A DNA stretch of 64,000 bases, from contig JBBCGY010000001.1 in NCBI GenBank assembly GCA_037200005.1, positions 1,325,812-1,389,811 of the forward strand. Direction: 5' to 3'. Origin of the DNA: Alphaproteobacteria bacterium. Lineage in GTDB: Bacteria; Pseudomonadota; Alphaproteobacteria; UBA9219; RFNS01. Both the position numbers and the translations under genes were made by a program. The first letter of the stretch is position 1. The number at the start of each line of letters is the position of its first letter. The notes under the pieces were generated by a model. It was not told the origin of the DNA. It made no database searches and worked only from the letters and a program-made list of their open reading frames with translations. Shown here piece by piece: positions 19,198-28,821 of the stretch.

Positions 19198-20448
19198 TTA
19201 ACCCGGTCTGCTGTCGGGCGGCCTGATGGGCCCGATGTTCAAAATCTTCTCGATCGCACTCGGGCGATATGGGGGATCGGCCCTATCGTAACCGGGCTTA
19301 CGCATATCCAATACCACCTTAGCCAGTTTCTCGAAATCCTCGGGGCCATTATAGATTTGTGCCGCGACCCGTGTCCACAGGCGGCCTTGCGCCGCAAAAG
19401 GAACATAGGCGACGATGGAATGCTTGCGCGCCAGATGCTGCTGCAAGGCGTAGCATCCGTCATCATCGGCCTTATAGGGCAAATCCTCCGGCAGCGGCAC
19501 GAGAATCATGCTGCCGATCATCTCATCTGGCACTTTGCCGCGCACGCCCCAGGCTTCGGCAAGAATGTCCCGTCCCTGGCGGATCAGCGCATGATTATGC
19601 CGAAGGACATTGTCTTCGCCCAATCTATCCATAAATCCGAAAGCGGCTGGAATCGACAGGAAGTTGGAATCGTCACGCGTGCCGGTGAACTGAAAATTAT
19701 TCGGAAAAGGATATTTCGAATCCCATGACAGAATCGAAGGCTGCAAAGCCGCCTGCCGGTCCGGCGCGGCCCACAGAAAAGCGCAGCCGCGTGGCGCGAA
19801 ATGCCATTTATGCAGGCTGGCGACATACCAATCCGCGCCGGTTTCCTTGATGCTGAAGGGAATATTGCCGGGCACATGCGCGGCATCCACCAGAACCTGA
19901 ACGCCGCGCTCATGGCAAAGCTTGGTCATCGCCGCGATGGGCATGACCAGGGCCGTGCCGGACGTGATGTGATCGAGAATAGCCAGCTTCGTGCGCGGCG
20001 TGATGGCGGCGCGCACGGCATCCAGCGCCTGTTCGGGGCTGGGAGAAAAAGGATCAATTGCAGCCAACGTAACCTTCGCGCCATGGGATTTGGCGATATG
20101 CTCCGCCGTCATCGTGATGGAGCCATAACCCGTGGATGTCGTCAGGATTTCATCGCCGGGAGCAAAGGCCTGCGCGCGGAGAATGGCATTGATGCCCTCG
20201 GTTACGTTGCCGATCAGCGCCACTTCCTGCCCCGCGACGCCGAAACGTTCCGCGACCAGCGCGGCGACTTTCTGCCATGCGGGCCGCTGCGTATCCAAGG
20301 CATAGGGTACGGGAGACTCTTCGACAGCTCTTCGCACCGCCTCCCGCGTATCGAGAACTTCGCGCGGCGTCACGCCCGTCGCGCCATGATTGAGATAAGT
20401 CACGCCCGGCTCGAAGGAGAAAAACTCTTTGGCGGAGGGGACAAGCAT
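19198..20448 (-). CDS. Class V aminotransferase (isopenicillin N epimerase-like), inside the gcv operon
   Basis: 416 residues, PLP fold-type I. The N-terminus YLNHGATGVTPREVL binds the cofactor phosphate region; DAAHVPG (189-195) holds the PLP-contacting Asp and His; Lys214 in SLHKWHFAPRG is the Schiff-base lysine, in the context typical of CefD/isopenicillin N epimerase-like and cysteine-desulfurase-like enzymes. The substrate is unknown. It sits between gcvH and gcvPA with 1- and 6-bp gaps, so it is co-translated with the glycine cleavage genes. An amino-acid racemase, lyase or desulfurase role connected with glycine or serine is a guess from context. Confidence 0.85.
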   Translation of the reverse strand: MLVPSAKEFFSFEPGVTYLNHGATGVTPREVLDTREAVRRAVEESPVPYALDTQRPAWQKVAALVAERFGVAGQEVALIGNVTEGINAILRAQAFAPGDEILTTSTGYGSITMTAEHIAKSHGAKVTLAAIDPFSPSPEQALDAVRAAITPRTKLAILDHITSGTALVMPIAAMTKLCHERGVQVLVDAAHVPGNIPFSIKETGADWYVASLHKWHFAPRGCAFLWAAPDRQAALQPSILSWDSKYPFPNNFQFTGTRDDSNFLSIPAAFGFMDRLGEDNVLRHNHALIRQGRDILAEAWGVRGKVPDEMIGSMILVPLPEDLPYKADDDGCYALQQHLARKHSIVAYVPFAAQGRLWTRVAAQIYNGPEDFEKLAKVVLDMRKPGYDRADPPYRPSAIEKILNIGPIRPPDSRPG

Positions 20449-20449
20449 A

Positions 20450-20821
20450 TTATTTTTTCACCAACTCCGCATACGCTTTCTCGTCCATCAGCCCTTGCGC
20501 CTGCGCCGCATCGGCGGGCTTCAGCTTGAAGAACCAGCCCGCGCTCAATGGCGCGGCATTGACGAGCGACGGATCGGCGGCCAGCGCGTCATTGACCGCG
20601 ACGACTTCGCCGTCAATAGGCGCATAGACCTCGCTCGCGGCCTTGACGGATTCGACGACGGCAAGCTGCTCGCCCTGTTTCGCCTTGCTCCCGATGGCGG
20701 GCAATTCGACGAACACGACATCGCCGAGGGAGTTTTGCGCGAATTCGCTGATGCCGCAGACGGCAACATCGCCCTCGATCCTGACCCATTCATGCTCTTT
20801 GGTGTAATATTCCTGGCTCAT
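20450..20821 (-). CDS. gcvH: Glycine cleavage system H protein
   Basis: 123 residues. It carries the aminomethyl group between P- and T-proteins on a lipoyl arm. The lipoylation site is Lys60 in VVESVKAASEVYAPIDG. The C-terminal GWFFKLKPAD is typical. Its ATG overlaps the gcvT stop (ATGA) and its stop is 1 bp from the aminotransferase start. Confidence 0.97.
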   Translation of the reverse strand: MSQEYYTKEHEWVRIEGDVAVCGISEFAQNSLGDVVFVELPAIGSKAKQGEQLAVVESVKAASEVYAPIDGEVVAVNDALAADPSLVNAAPLSAGWFFKLKPADAAQAQGLMDEKAYAELVKK

Positions 20822-21933
20822 GATGTTTTCCTCACATAGCGATGCGGCACGAACGGCATTTTGACGATGCGCGCTGGAATTTTCCGCCCGCGCAGCGGAA
20901 CAACGACCTGATTTCCGGCGACGGCGGAAGCGGTTTCAATATAGGCCATGGCGATGGCGGCGTCGAGCGACGGCGCGAAGCTTCCGCTGCTCACCTGCCC
21001 GATCACTTGGCCGCTCTCGTTTTCGACGGGCGTATGCTCGCGGGCGATGGCTTTGCCCTCCAGCATCAGCCCGACGCGGCGGCGCGGCGCACCCGATTGC
21101 ATTTCATTCATGATCCTGTGCGCGCCGGGGAAATCCTGCGCGGCGCGGCGCGGCTGGCCGATGACCCAGTTCAGCGCGGCCTCGACCGGAGAAATCGTCT
21201 CGTCGAGCTCATGCCCATACAGGCATAGGCCCGCTTCCAGCCGCAGCGTATCGCGCGCGCCAAGCCCGGCAGGCGCAACCTCTTCCTCCGCCAGCAATTT
21301 CCGCCAGAAATCCGCAGCCGCCCGCGCGGCTATCGAAATCTCGAAGCCGTCCTCGCCGGTATAGCCGCTGCGGGTGATGAAAATCTTTCCGAAGCGGGGA
21401 ATTTCATATTCGCCCGCATTCATGAAAGCGAGCCGCGCCGCGCCTGAGCAAAACCGCTCCATCACCGAAACCGCACCCGGCCCTTGCAGCGCGATCAGCG
21501 CCTGCGTGGGATGCAGGCTTATGCTTTCGGCGGCGGGCAGCCTGGCGCGCAAATGAGCGAGATCGACATGCTTGCGCGACGCGTTGACCACCAGAAACCA
21601 GTTCTCGCCCGCGCTATCCAGCCGGGTAATCATAAGGTCATCGATGACGCCGCCTTGCGTATTGAGCAGCAGCGAATAGAGCGTCTGCATCGGCGCGAGC
21701 GCGGCAAGATCGCCGGGCACCAATTTCGCCAGATCGGCCAAGGGGCAGCGCAGCGCAATCTGCCCCATATGGGAAACGTCGAACAGCCCGGCTTTGGCGC
21801 GCGTATGCAGATGCTCCTTGATGATGCCGGACGGGTATTGCACCGGCATATCATAGCCCGCGAACGGCACCATCTTGGCCCCCGCCTCCACATGCGCGGC
21901 ATAAAGAGACGTGCGCTGCAGGAGATCGGTCAT
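20818..21933 (-). CDS. gcvT: Aminomethyltransferase (glycine cleavage T protein)
   Basis: 371 residues. It transfers the methylene group from GcvH to tetrahydrofolate with release of ammonia. N-terminal LYAAHVEAGAKMVPFAGYDMPVQY and DVSHMGQ, then YTGEDGFEIS and the C-terminal barrel domain (RVGLMLEGKAIAREH). It starts 5 bp after the lipoprotein gene, leaving no space for a glycine riboswitch directly upstream. Confidence 0.96.
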   Translation of the reverse strand: MTDLLQRTSLYAAHVEAGAKMVPFAGYDMPVQYPSGIIKEHLHTRAKAGLFDVSHMGQIALRCPLADLAKLVPGDLAALAPMQTLYSLLLNTQGGVIDDLMITRLDSAGENWFLVVNASRKHVDLAHLRARLPAAESISLHPTQALIALQGPGAVSVMERFCSGAARLAFMNAGEYEIPRFGKIFITRSGYTGEDGFEISIAARAAADFWRKLLAEEEVAPAGLGARDTLRLEAGLCLYGHELDETISPVEAALNWVIGQPRRAAQDFPGAHRIMNEMQSGAPRRRVGLMLEGKAIAREHTPVENESGQVIGQVSSGSFAPSLDAAIAMAYIETASAVAGNQVVVPLRGRKIPARIVKMPFVPHRYVRKTS

Positions 21934-21938
21934 AGGGG

Positions 21939-22499
21939 CTACCGGCGTTTATTCAGTTTCGGCGGCGTCATGCCTTGCGACGGCGCGGCGGCGGGTTCGC
22001 CGCGATTGAAGGCCAGCTGCTCCGGCGTCAGCTGGAAGCCGACCAGAACCCGCCAGCCCTTGCCGTCGTCGGCATTGGGAATCGTGACATGCAGTTTTTC
22101 GGTGCTGTCGGCGCGTCTGTCGTCGCCGGAGAATTTGAAGACCACCGCCACATTCTGTTTTCTCACGGGAATATCCGCAGGCGTGACCAGCGCGACGAAA
22201 TACGGGAATTCGACCCGGTCCACGCCCAGTTTCGGCCCGCGCTCGGCCAGCATTTTCGCGTCAAGAACGACATCGATGCCGCCCCCGTCGCTGAATTTGC
22301 AATCGCCGTCGACGCGGTCGATTTTCGCGGCGGCGACCAGCTCGCTCCGGCGCGGCTCCTCGCGGCCGAAATCGGCGATTTGCGCCAGATCGCGCACCGC
22401 CGCTATCTGCGGGCACTGGCGATCAGGCTTGGCGGAATCGTCGCTCGCGCAGGCGGCCAGCAATAGAAGCGGAAGAATGCCGAGTTTATTTATCTTCAT
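21939..22499 (-). CDS. Hypothetical lipoprotein
   Basis: 186 residues from ATG 22499. Signal sequence [19 protein letters not shown] with a lipobox (LAAC, Cys17), so it is probably lipid-anchored. The mature part is soluble and beta-rich in appearance; no family recognised. The start overlaps the end of argF by 14 bp and its stop is 5 bp from gcvT, so it is an integral part of the arg-gcv operon. Function unknown; nothing links it to glycine metabolism except position. Confidence 0.75.
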   Translation of the reverse strand: MKINKLGILPLLLLAACASDDSAKPDRQCPQIAAVRDLAQIADFGREEPRRSELVAAAKIDRVDGDCKFSDGGGIDVVLDAKMLAERGPKLGVDRVEFPYFVALVTPADIPVRKQNVAVVFKFSGDDRRADSTEKLHVTIPNADDGKGWRVLVGFQLTPEQLAFNRGEPAAAPSQGMTPPKLNKRR

Positions 22500-23400
22500 G
22501 TTCCAGACACCATAGCATAATGGCCTTTTGCACATGCAGGCGGTTTTCCGCCTCATCCCAAACGGCGGATTGCGCGCTATCGATCACTTCATCCGTGACT
22601 TCCTCGCCGCGATGAGCGGGCAGGCAATGCAGGAAAATAGCGTGCGGCGGCGCAAGCTGCATCAGCGAGGCATTGACCCGGTAAGGCTCCAGCAGCGCAT
22701 GGCGATGCGCGGCGTCGGTATTGTGCATGGAGACCCAGGTGTCGGTCACGACGGCGTCGGCCTCCGCGACCGCCTGCCGCGCGTCCTCGCCGACGGAAAT
22801 TCTCGCGCCTTTCGCCTGCGCCAGCGTAATGCGTTCGCGCGAAGGGCCAAGCTCGGCGGGACAGGCGATGCGCAACTGAAAACCGAACGCGGCGCTGGCC
22901 TGGATGAGGCTGTTCAGCACGTTATTCTCGCCGTCCCCAACCCAGGCGATGGTGCGCCCCTTGGCGGGGCCGACGCGCTCTTCCACGGTCATGATGTCGG
23001 CCATCACCTGGCACGGATGCGTGGCGTTGGTCAGGCCGTTGATGACCGGTATCGTCGCTCCGGCCGCCAGTTCGTCCAGCTTATGCGGATCGCCGGTGCG
23101 GATCATCATCATATCGACGAAGCGCGACATGACCCGCGCCGTATCGCCGATCGTTTCGCCGCGCCCCAGCTGCATTTCCGCGCCGGTCAGCACCACGGCC
23201 TCGCCGCCGAGCTGGCGGATGCCGACCTCGAAAGACACGCGGGTGCGGGTCGAGGGCTTTTCGAAAATCAGCGCGATGGTCTGGCCGTTCAGGCCGCGGA
23301 AATCTTCCGGATTGGCTTTGATTTGCCTGGCCTGATCCAGGATTTGCCGCAGGGCATTCGGTTCGATCTGATCGAGGTCGAGAAAATGTCTTATCATCAA
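22486..23400 (-). CDS. argF: Ornithine carbamoyltransferase
   Basis: 304 residues. It makes citrulline from ornithine and carbamoyl phosphate in arginine synthesis. Carbamoyl-phosphate site [13 protein letters not shown], the HPCQ motif ([11 protein letters not shown]), and the ornithine-loop [15 protein letters not shown] are all present. It starts 2 bp after argD, a common alphaproteobacterial pair. Confidence 0.97.
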   Translation of the reverse strand: MMIRHFLDLDQIEPNALRQILDQARQIKANPEDFRGLNGQTIALIFEKPSTRTRVSFEVGIRQLGGEAVVLTGAEMQLGRGETIGDTARVMSRFVDMMMIRTGDPHKLDELAAGATIPVINGLTNATHPCQVMADIMTVEERVGPAKGRTIAWVGDGENNVLNSLIQASAAFGFQLRIACPAELGPSRERITLAQAKGARISVGEDARQAVAEADAVVTDTWVSMHNTDAAHRHALLEPYRVNASLMQLAPPHAIFLHCLPAHRGEEVTDEVIDSAQSAVWDEAENRLHVQKAIMLWCLEHEDK

Positions 23401-23402
23401 CG

Positions 23403-24611
23403 TTATGCCTGTCCCTGAATTGCCGCGGCGACATCGTGCAAGATAGAAACGGCATCGTCAATCTGTGTCTCGGTCACGGTCAAGGCAGGCAGCAGACGGA
23501 AGACATTTTCGTTGGCGGTCATGACCAGAAGTTTCCGCTCGCGAGCGGTTTTCCGGACTTTTTCTTCCGGCACCGCGCAGCGCAGCCCCTGCATCATGCC
23601 CATGCCGCGGCGCTCGGCATAGATTTGCGGATGGCGCGCCACGAGATCGTTCAGCTTCGCCTCCAGATACCAACCCTTGCGCGCGACTTCATCCAGAAAG
23701 CCGGGCGCGGCCAGAAGATCGAGCACCTTATCCACCACCGCCATGGCCAGAGGATTGCCGCCATAGGTGCTGCCATGCACGCCGTAGGTCATGCCCTGCG
23801 CCGCCTTGGCGCTCGCCAGGCATGCGCTGACCGGAAAGCCGTTGCCGATGGATTTGGCGATGCACATCACATCGGGAACGATGCCCGCCCATTCATGGGC
23901 GAACAGCTTTCCCGTGCGCCCCATGCCGCATTGGATTTCATCGAAATAAAGCAGCAGCCCATGCCGGTCACATAACGCCCGCAAGCCGCGCAGAAATTCC
24001 GGCGACGACGCGCGAATACCGCCATCGCCCTGTATGGGCTCGATGACGACGGCGGCAGTCTGCGGCCCTATCGCGGCTTCGACCGCCGCCAGATCGCCAA
24101 GCTCGACCTGATCGAACCCGTCGGTAGGCGGCCCGAAGCCCTTGACCAGCTTCTCGGCCTTGGCAGCGGAAATGGCGGCCAGCGTGCGCCCGTGGAAGCA
24201 ATTCTTGAAAGTGATAACGCGATAGCGTTCCGGCTTGCCGATGGCGCTGAAATATTTGCGGATGATCTTGATACCGAGTTCCCACGCCTCGACGCCGGAA
24301 TTCTGGAAAAAGGCCGTATCGGCAAAGGTCAGATCGACAAGGCGCTTCGCCACTTTTTCCTGGAGGTGCGATTTGTAATAATTGGACGCGATCCAGAGTT
24401 TTTTCGCCTGGACATGAAGCGCCTCGACCAGAACCGGGTTGGCATGGCCGAAAGCCGTGACCGCGATCGCGCCGCCGAAATCGAGATAACGCTCGCCTTG
24501 ATCGTCGAACAGATAACAGCCCTCGCCGCGCTCGAAATACACGTCGGCGGGCTGATAGACCGGCATGAGCGCGGGCATATCTTCGGGCTTGATCGGCGGA
24601 TAATCGGCCAT
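23403..24611 (-). CDS. argD: Acetylornithine aminotransferase
   Basis: About 402 residues, class III PLP aminotransferase that converts N-acetylglutamate semialdehyde to N-acetylornithine; related enzymes also serve lysine synthesis. Features: [42 protein letters not shown], and the PLP lysine in [11 protein letters not shown]. The usual NSGAEANE segment reads [12 protein letters not shown], a mild deviation. ATG 24611 chosen; a GTG lies one codon upstream. It is followed directly by argF. Confidence 0.94.
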   Translation of the reverse strand: MADYPPIKPEDMPALMPVYQPADVYFERGEGCYLFDDQGERYLDFGGAIAVTAFGHANPVLVEALHVQAKKLWIASNYYKSHLQEKVAKRLVDLTFADTAFFQNSGVEAWELGIKIIRKYFSAIGKPERYRVITFKNCFHGRTLAAISAAKAEKLVKGFGPPTDGFDQVELGDLAAVEAAIGPQTAAVVIEPIQGDGGIRASSPEFLRGLRALCDRHGLLLYFDEIQCGMGRTGKLFAHEWAGIVPDVMCIAKSIGNGFPVSACLASAKAAQGMTYGVHGSTYGGNPLAMAVVDKVLDLLAAPGFLDEVARKGWYLEAKLNDLVARHPQIYAERRGMGMMQGLRCAVPEEKVRKTARERKLLVMTANENVFRLLPALTVTETQIDDAVSILHDVAAAIQGQA

Positions 24612-24622
24612 CACGGATGCCT

Positions 24623-25414
24623 CTAAGATTTCAGTTTATATCCCGTGCGAAACATCGCATAGGCGACGACCAGCAGCACGAGATCGGTCAGCAGCACCAC
24701 GACGACACCGGTATGCAGATTGCTGTCGCCCGCGCCGACAAAACCATAGCGGAAACCGTCGATCATGTAAAAAATCGGGTTGGCGTGGCATAAAAATTGC
24801 CATTGCTCCGGCAACTGGCGCGCCGAAAAGAACGTGCCCGACAGGAAAGTCAGCGGCATGACGATGAAATTCTGCACCATGGCCATCTGATCGAATTTAT
24901 CCGACCAGATTCCGCCGATGATGCCGACCAGCGCGAGCATCGCGCCGCCGAATACCGCATGGAACATGACGTAAAACCAATCATGGATCGGCATGTGAAT
25001 GAGCAGCATCAGCGTCACCGCGCTGGCGACGCCCACGACCAGGCCGCGCGCGATGCCGCCGACGGTAAAACCGGTGATCAGTTCTCCGGCGGACAAGGGC
25101 GGCATGAGAAGATCGACGATGCTGCCCTGCACCTTGGCGATCACCAGCGAGCTCGACGTGTTGGCGAAAGCGTTCTGGGCAATGGTCATCATGATGAGGC
25201 CGGGCGCGATGAATTGCAGAAAGCCGACGCCCTCGACGCCGCTGGGATGATCGCCCATCGCCACGGAGAAGACCAGATAATACAGCAACGCCGTGACCAC
25301 GGGCGCCGAGATCGTCTGGGCGTGGACTTTCATGAACCGCCCGATTTCCTTCGCGGTCAGCGTATAAAGTCCCTGCCAGTTGACGATGCCGAACGTACGC
25401 ACATACCCCTCCAC
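24623..25414 (-). CDS. ABC-2 type transporter permease
   Basis: 263 residues with six hydrophobic segments and the ABC-2 family pattern (QFIAPGLIMMTIAQNAFANTSSS, PLTFLSGTFFSARQLPE, PIFYMIDGFRYGF). GTG start at 25414 with AGG upstream. No ATPase gene is adjacent; the ATP-binding gene at 28822 already has its own permease, so the partner of this one lies elsewhere or is shared. Placement immediately before argD is seen in other alphaproteobacteria as far as I recall. Confidence 0.88.
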   Translation of the reverse strand: MEGYVRTFGIVNWQGLYTLTAKEIGRFMKVHAQTISAPVVTALLYYLVFSVAMGDHPSGVEGVGFLQFIAPGLIMMTIAQNAFANTSSSLVIAKVQGSIVDLLMPPLSAGELITGFTVGGIARGLVVGVASAVTLMLLIHMPIHDWFYVMFHAVFGGAMLALVGIIGGIWSDKFDQMAMVQNFIVMPLTFLSGTFFSARQLPEQWQFLCHANPIFYMIDGFRYGFVGAGDSNLHTGVVVVLLTDLVLLVVAYAMFRTGYKLKS

Positions 25415-25416
25415 GA

Positions 25417-26166
25417 CTACCTGAAGATCAATCTTATTCCCATAAACGCGACAGCACCCAGCATAATCGCTCTCAGTTTCCGGTCGCCCAATTTAATGGC
25501 ATATTTCGCGCCGAATGTCGCGCCGAGAAATTGGCCGCCGAGGCTGCATGCCAGATAAGCAGGATCGAAGAATCCATGCATGATATAAACGATCGCCGCG
25601 CCCGCGCAGAGGAAAAAACAGGGGATTTTATCGGTGCCTTTATATTCCAGGATCGTCAGCCCGAAGAGGCCAAGATATACGTAAGCGACGAAAATTCCCG
25701 ATCCCGCCGCGAAAAATCCAGCCCATATGGCGATAAGAAAATACACGCCATAGCCGAAATACCGCCGGCTTGGCGCGGGCGTGAAGCTTTCGATGCCCAT
25801 ATTCTTATTAAGAAATAAAAACGGCAGGATTAGCAGGATCAAGAAACCGGAGATTTGATTGAGCAGAACCGGATCGGCTTTCACCAGAATATTGGCGCCG
25901 ATCATCGACCCGGCGAAAGCGAGCGCCGCCATGGGCCAGACCAGCTTCCAGACGATCTTTTGGGCTTTTTGGAATTGAATGAGTCCGCCGAGACTCCATC
26001 CGAGGCCGCCCGTCATATGCGTCGCCACGGCCAATTGCGGCGGCATCCCGGCAAGGATCATGGCCGATATGGAAATCAGCGCATTGGTGCCGCTTATGAT
26101 ATTGCCGATAAAGCCGCCGGTAAAACCGATGGCCAATATAAGCAGCAGAAATGACGGATGCTCCAT
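25417..26166 (-). CDS. TauE/SafE-type membrane permease
   Basis: 249 residues from ATG 26166 (MEHPSFLLLILAIG). Eight or so hydrophobic segments and the family glycine-rich repeats (FTGGFIGNIISGTNALIS; GFFAAGSGIFVAYVY). Predicted exporter of sulfite, sulfoacetate or similar small anions; the actual substrate is unknown. It sits 2 bp before the ABC-2 permease and 5 bp after the HD-GYP-like gene. Confidence 0.87.
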   Translation of the reverse strand: MEHPSFLLLILAIGFTGGFIGNIISGTNALISISAMILAGMPPQLAVATHMTGGLGWSLGGLIQFQKAQKIVWKLVWPMAALAFAGSMIGANILVKADPVLLNQISGFLILLILPFLFLNKNMGIESFTPAPSRRYFGYGVYFLIAIWAGFFAAGSGIFVAYVYLGLFGLTILEYKGTDKIPCFFLCAGAAIVYIMHGFFDPAYLACSLGGQFLGATFGAKYAIKLGDRKLRAIMLGAVAFMGIRLIFR

Positions 26167-26171
26167 GCCGG

Positions 26172-27443
26172 TTATTGCCCGGCCAGCCACTCGATCTTGT
26201 GATCCCTGAGCGCGATGGCGTTGGTCAGCGCGGCGACGACGTGGCCGTCATAGGCGCGGCCCGCGCTCTGCTGCAAGGCTTCGATCGCGACGCGGATCGA
26301 CATGCTGGGACGATGCGCGCGGGCGCTGACCAGCGCCACGAAGGCGTTGGCGACGGTGACGATGCGCGCGGTGATCAGGATGGCGTCGCCCTTCAGGCCG
26401 CTCGGTATCCCGCTGCCGTCATAGCGCTCCATCACCTGCCGCAGCGTGGGAACGACCGGCTGGGAAAAGCCGATCAGCGCGAGAATGTCGGAGGACGTCA
26501 AAAGACTTTCCCGCACCTGCTTCAATTCGTCGGGCGACAAAGCCGTGGTCTTGGTGAGGATGGCGCGGGGCACGAGAACTTTGCCGAAATTCATCAGCAG
26601 CCCGGCGATTTCCGCCGTTTCGACCTGCACGGCATCGAGCTGCAATTGCTCCGCGACCGCTCGCGCGATCTGGCCGACGCGCACCGAATGGCCGGCGGCG
26701 AAAGGATCGCGGCGGTCGACGACCGCCACCAGCGTATCGATGACCTGACGGAACATGCGCTCGCGGGCCTCGCGCTCCACCAGCAGGCTGGTGACATCTT
26801 CCTCGCTGATCATCGTCGCATTGATCATGTTGGAGATCGACGGCATCGGCACGGCATGCAGCTTGATGAAGCGGGTCTGTCCGTCTTCCTTGACTTTGCT
26901 GATGGTATCGATCGGCTCCCCGGTTTGCCGCACATGCTGAAGCAGCGGGAGAATCCGAAGCACATCGGATTCCGGGAAGGTTTTCTCGAACGGCCGCCCG
27001 ACAATGTCTCCGGCGGGAAGGGCGACGCTTTTAGCGGCATGGCTGTTGATGAACCACAGCCGGTCTTCCCCGTCGATAATCAGCGTCTTGCCCGGCCTGT
27101 GATCGGCAATCAGCCGCATGAGGTCCTGGTGATAATGCTGCCGGTTCTGCAGCCCGGCGATCTGATTATGGAAGCTCGCTTCCGAGCTGTAATACACATA
27201 GCGCACCGCGACGATCGCGGCGGTCAGGCCGAAGACAAAAATCGGCGCCACGACAAGGAAAAGCCGCTGCATAAGCTGGCCGTCTTCTATGTCGCTTTTC
27301 TGGGACGCCCAATTGAACAGATCGACGATTTCGAGTCCGCTCAAGACCAGAAAAAGCGGGCAGGCCAGGAACAACAGCCACCATACCAGCGGAGGTTTGG
27401 CGGAAACCGTTTTGGTTGCTAGAAGTCCGGTTGGCATGGGCAA
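26172..27443 (-). CDS. Membrane PAS/HD-GYP-like protein with degenerate HD-GYP domain
   Basis: 423 residues. Two transmembrane segments (about 17-38 and 60-83), a PAS-like region (about 105-215: LIIDGEDRLWFINSHAAKSV) and a C-terminal HD-GYP-type region (230-423). In active c-di-GMP phosphodiesterases the core reads HD...GYP. Here the HD pair is Met284-Asn285 (GLLMNFGKVLVP), the later HHE is VME, and GYP is GIP (RYDGSGIPSGL), although [11 protein letters not shown] is kept. Metal binding and catalysis are therefore unlikely. I infer a signalling or scaffold role. First gene after a 44-bp gap in the operon. Confidence 0.82.
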   Translation of the reverse strand: MPMPTGLLATKTVSAKPPLVWWLLFLACPLFLVLSGLEIVDLFNWASQKSDIEDGQLMQRLFLVVAPIFVFGLTAAIVAVRYVYYSSEASFHNQIAGLQNRQHYHQDLMRLIADHRPGKTLIIDGEDRLWFINSHAAKSVALPAGDIVGRPFEKTFPESDVLRILPLLQHVRQTGEPIDTISKVKEDGQTRFIKLHAVPMPSISNMINATMISEEDVTSLLVEREARERMFRQVIDTLVAVVDRRDPFAAGHSVRVGQIARAVAEQLQLDAVQVETAEIAGLLMNFGKVLVPRAILTKTTALSPDELKQVRESLLTSSDILALIGFSQPVVPTLRQVMERYDGSGIPSGLKGDAILITARIVTVANAFVALVSARAHRPSMSIRVAIEALQQSAGRAYDGHVVAALTNAIALRDHKIEWLAGQ

Positions 27444-27487
27444 CTTTAAGGTGAGACGGGAAATCCACCGTTCTTGATACAGAAAGA

Positions 27488-28426
27488 TTATTGACGGTTC
27501 TTTAACAAACCCTGCACGGATTCCACGACGGTTGCAACCGGCAGGCTATCCATGAGATTGGGGGCCGCGGCGCCGGGATGAGGCAGGCGGGCGAGCAATT
27601 CCGCCGTGCTTTCCGGGGTACGAAGCGCAATCCCTCCCCAGGGGCCATAAATCTTCTCATAGCCGGGACCGAACAAGCCGAGGGTCGGCACCCCCATCGC
27701 CGCGGCAAGATGCATAAGCCCGGAATCGTTGCCGATGAAGACCTTGGCCCGCTGGAGGCATGCGGCGGCGAGAGATAGCGACCCGCCGATGATCTCAATG
27801 CGCTGGCTCGCGGGAATTGCGTTCAGGACGGGCAAGATCGCGTCCCGTTCATGCGCGGCGGCCAGCACCATGACCCGATTGCCCGCCAGCGCCGGATCGC
27901 CCAGCAGCGTCGCGACCAGAGCGGCGAATTTCTCCGCCGGCCATTGCTTGGGATACCAGTTCGCCGCCGGGCCGAGCGCGATGATCGGCGCGCCGGAACC
28001 GACCAGATCAGCCGCCTGCCGGTCGACGGCGGCGCTGACCCATATTTTCGGGGCGGGCGGCGGAGCCAGCGCCATGACGGCAGCGTTTTCCAGCACCTTG
28101 TGCGTATTCTCGTCGCCGCCGCGGTGAAGATATAGCTTGCCGTGCCGCAACAGGCGGCTCACCAGGCTGTTGCGCAGATCGACGATAATATCCCAGTGGA
28201 ACGGCGCGCAGCGCCGCCACAAATGCCACCAGTGCCGGTTCCAGCTTTGCTTGGGCATCGGGATGATCTGCTCCAGCCCCGGCAGACCCTCGAACAAATC
28301 CACGCATAGCGGGCCGCAGGCCACGGTGAATTCCGCGCTTGGATACGTATCGGCCAGATGCCTCAGCAATCCCGTGGACAGGATCGCGTCGCCGATGCGG
28401 TTGGCTGAGATGAAAAGGATTTTCAT
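27488..28426 (-). CDS. Glycosyltransferase family 9 (heptosyltransferase-like)
   Basis: 312 residues from ATG 28426 (MKILFISANRIGDAILSTGL). GT9 features: the N-terminal glycine-rich strand-loop, GPAANWYPKQWPAEKFAAL, and the ADP-sugar binding FIGNDSGLMHLAAAMGVPTLGLFGP. Family members add heptoses or related sugars to lipopolysaccharide core at the inner face of the cytoplasmic membrane. The start overlaps the yciI-like stop (ATGA). Confidence 0.9.
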   Translation of the reverse strand: MKILFISANRIGDAILSTGLLRHLADTYPSAEFTVACGPLCVDLFEGLPGLEQIIPMPKQSWNRHWWHLWRRCAPFHWDIIVDLRNSLVSRLLRHGKLYLHRGGDENTHKVLENAAVMALAPPPAPKIWVSAAVDRQAADLVGSGAPIIALGPAANWYPKQWPAEKFAALVATLLGDPALAGNRVMVLAAAHERDAILPVLNAIPASQRIEIIGGSLSLAAACLQRAKVFIGNDSGLMHLAAAMGVPTLGLFGPGYEKIYGPWGGIALRTPESTAELLARLPHPGAAAPNLMDSLPVATVVESVQGLLKNRQ

Positions 28427-28752
28427 GAGAGTGATGACGCCGTGATCTTTTCGAGAATGTTCTGGAATGACGGCCCTACGCGGCATTCCACGACTTCCGT
28501 TTCCTTCCAGACCTGTCCCGTGACATAAGGCTCCTCGCGCAGCCACCCGTCAAGCGCCTCGCGGCTGGCGAAATCGCATAACAGAACCGAGCCGCACATC
28601 TTACCTTCGCCGTCGAGCAACGCCACGCCCATGAGAAGATTCCCCGACGCGACGAGCTTGTCGCCAAGCGCGATATGCGCCGCCCGCGCCGCCATTCTGC
28701 GCGCTAGCGCATCGGCGTCTTTTCCGTCGCGACCGATAACGATAAATTGCAT
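28423..28752 (-). CDS. YciI-family protein
   Basis: 109 residues, MQFIVIGRDGKDADALARR with the ferredoxin-like YciI fold; His26 (RAAHI) and Asp60 (LLCDFASREALDGWL) fit the conserved His/Asp pair. The biochemical role of the family is poorly known. It is divergent from the ABC ATPase gene, with 69 bp between starts, and heads the long minus-strand operon. Confidence 0.88.
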   Translation of the reverse strand: MQFIVIGRDGKDADALARRMAARAAHIALGDKLVASGNLLMGVALLDGEGKMCGSVLLCDFASREALDGWLREEPYVTGQVWKETEVVECRVGPSFQNILEKITASSLS

Positions 28753-28821
28753 TTTCCGTCCTGCATAGGCAAAGTGATTGGCGTTCTCTGTAACCCATCT
28801 TCTGTCGTCTGTCACCCGGTC

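Noticed and set aside
21934-21938. Glycine riboswitch before gcvT
   Set aside because: Only 5 bp separate gcvT from the preceding gene, and I see no tandem aptamer upstream in the operon.
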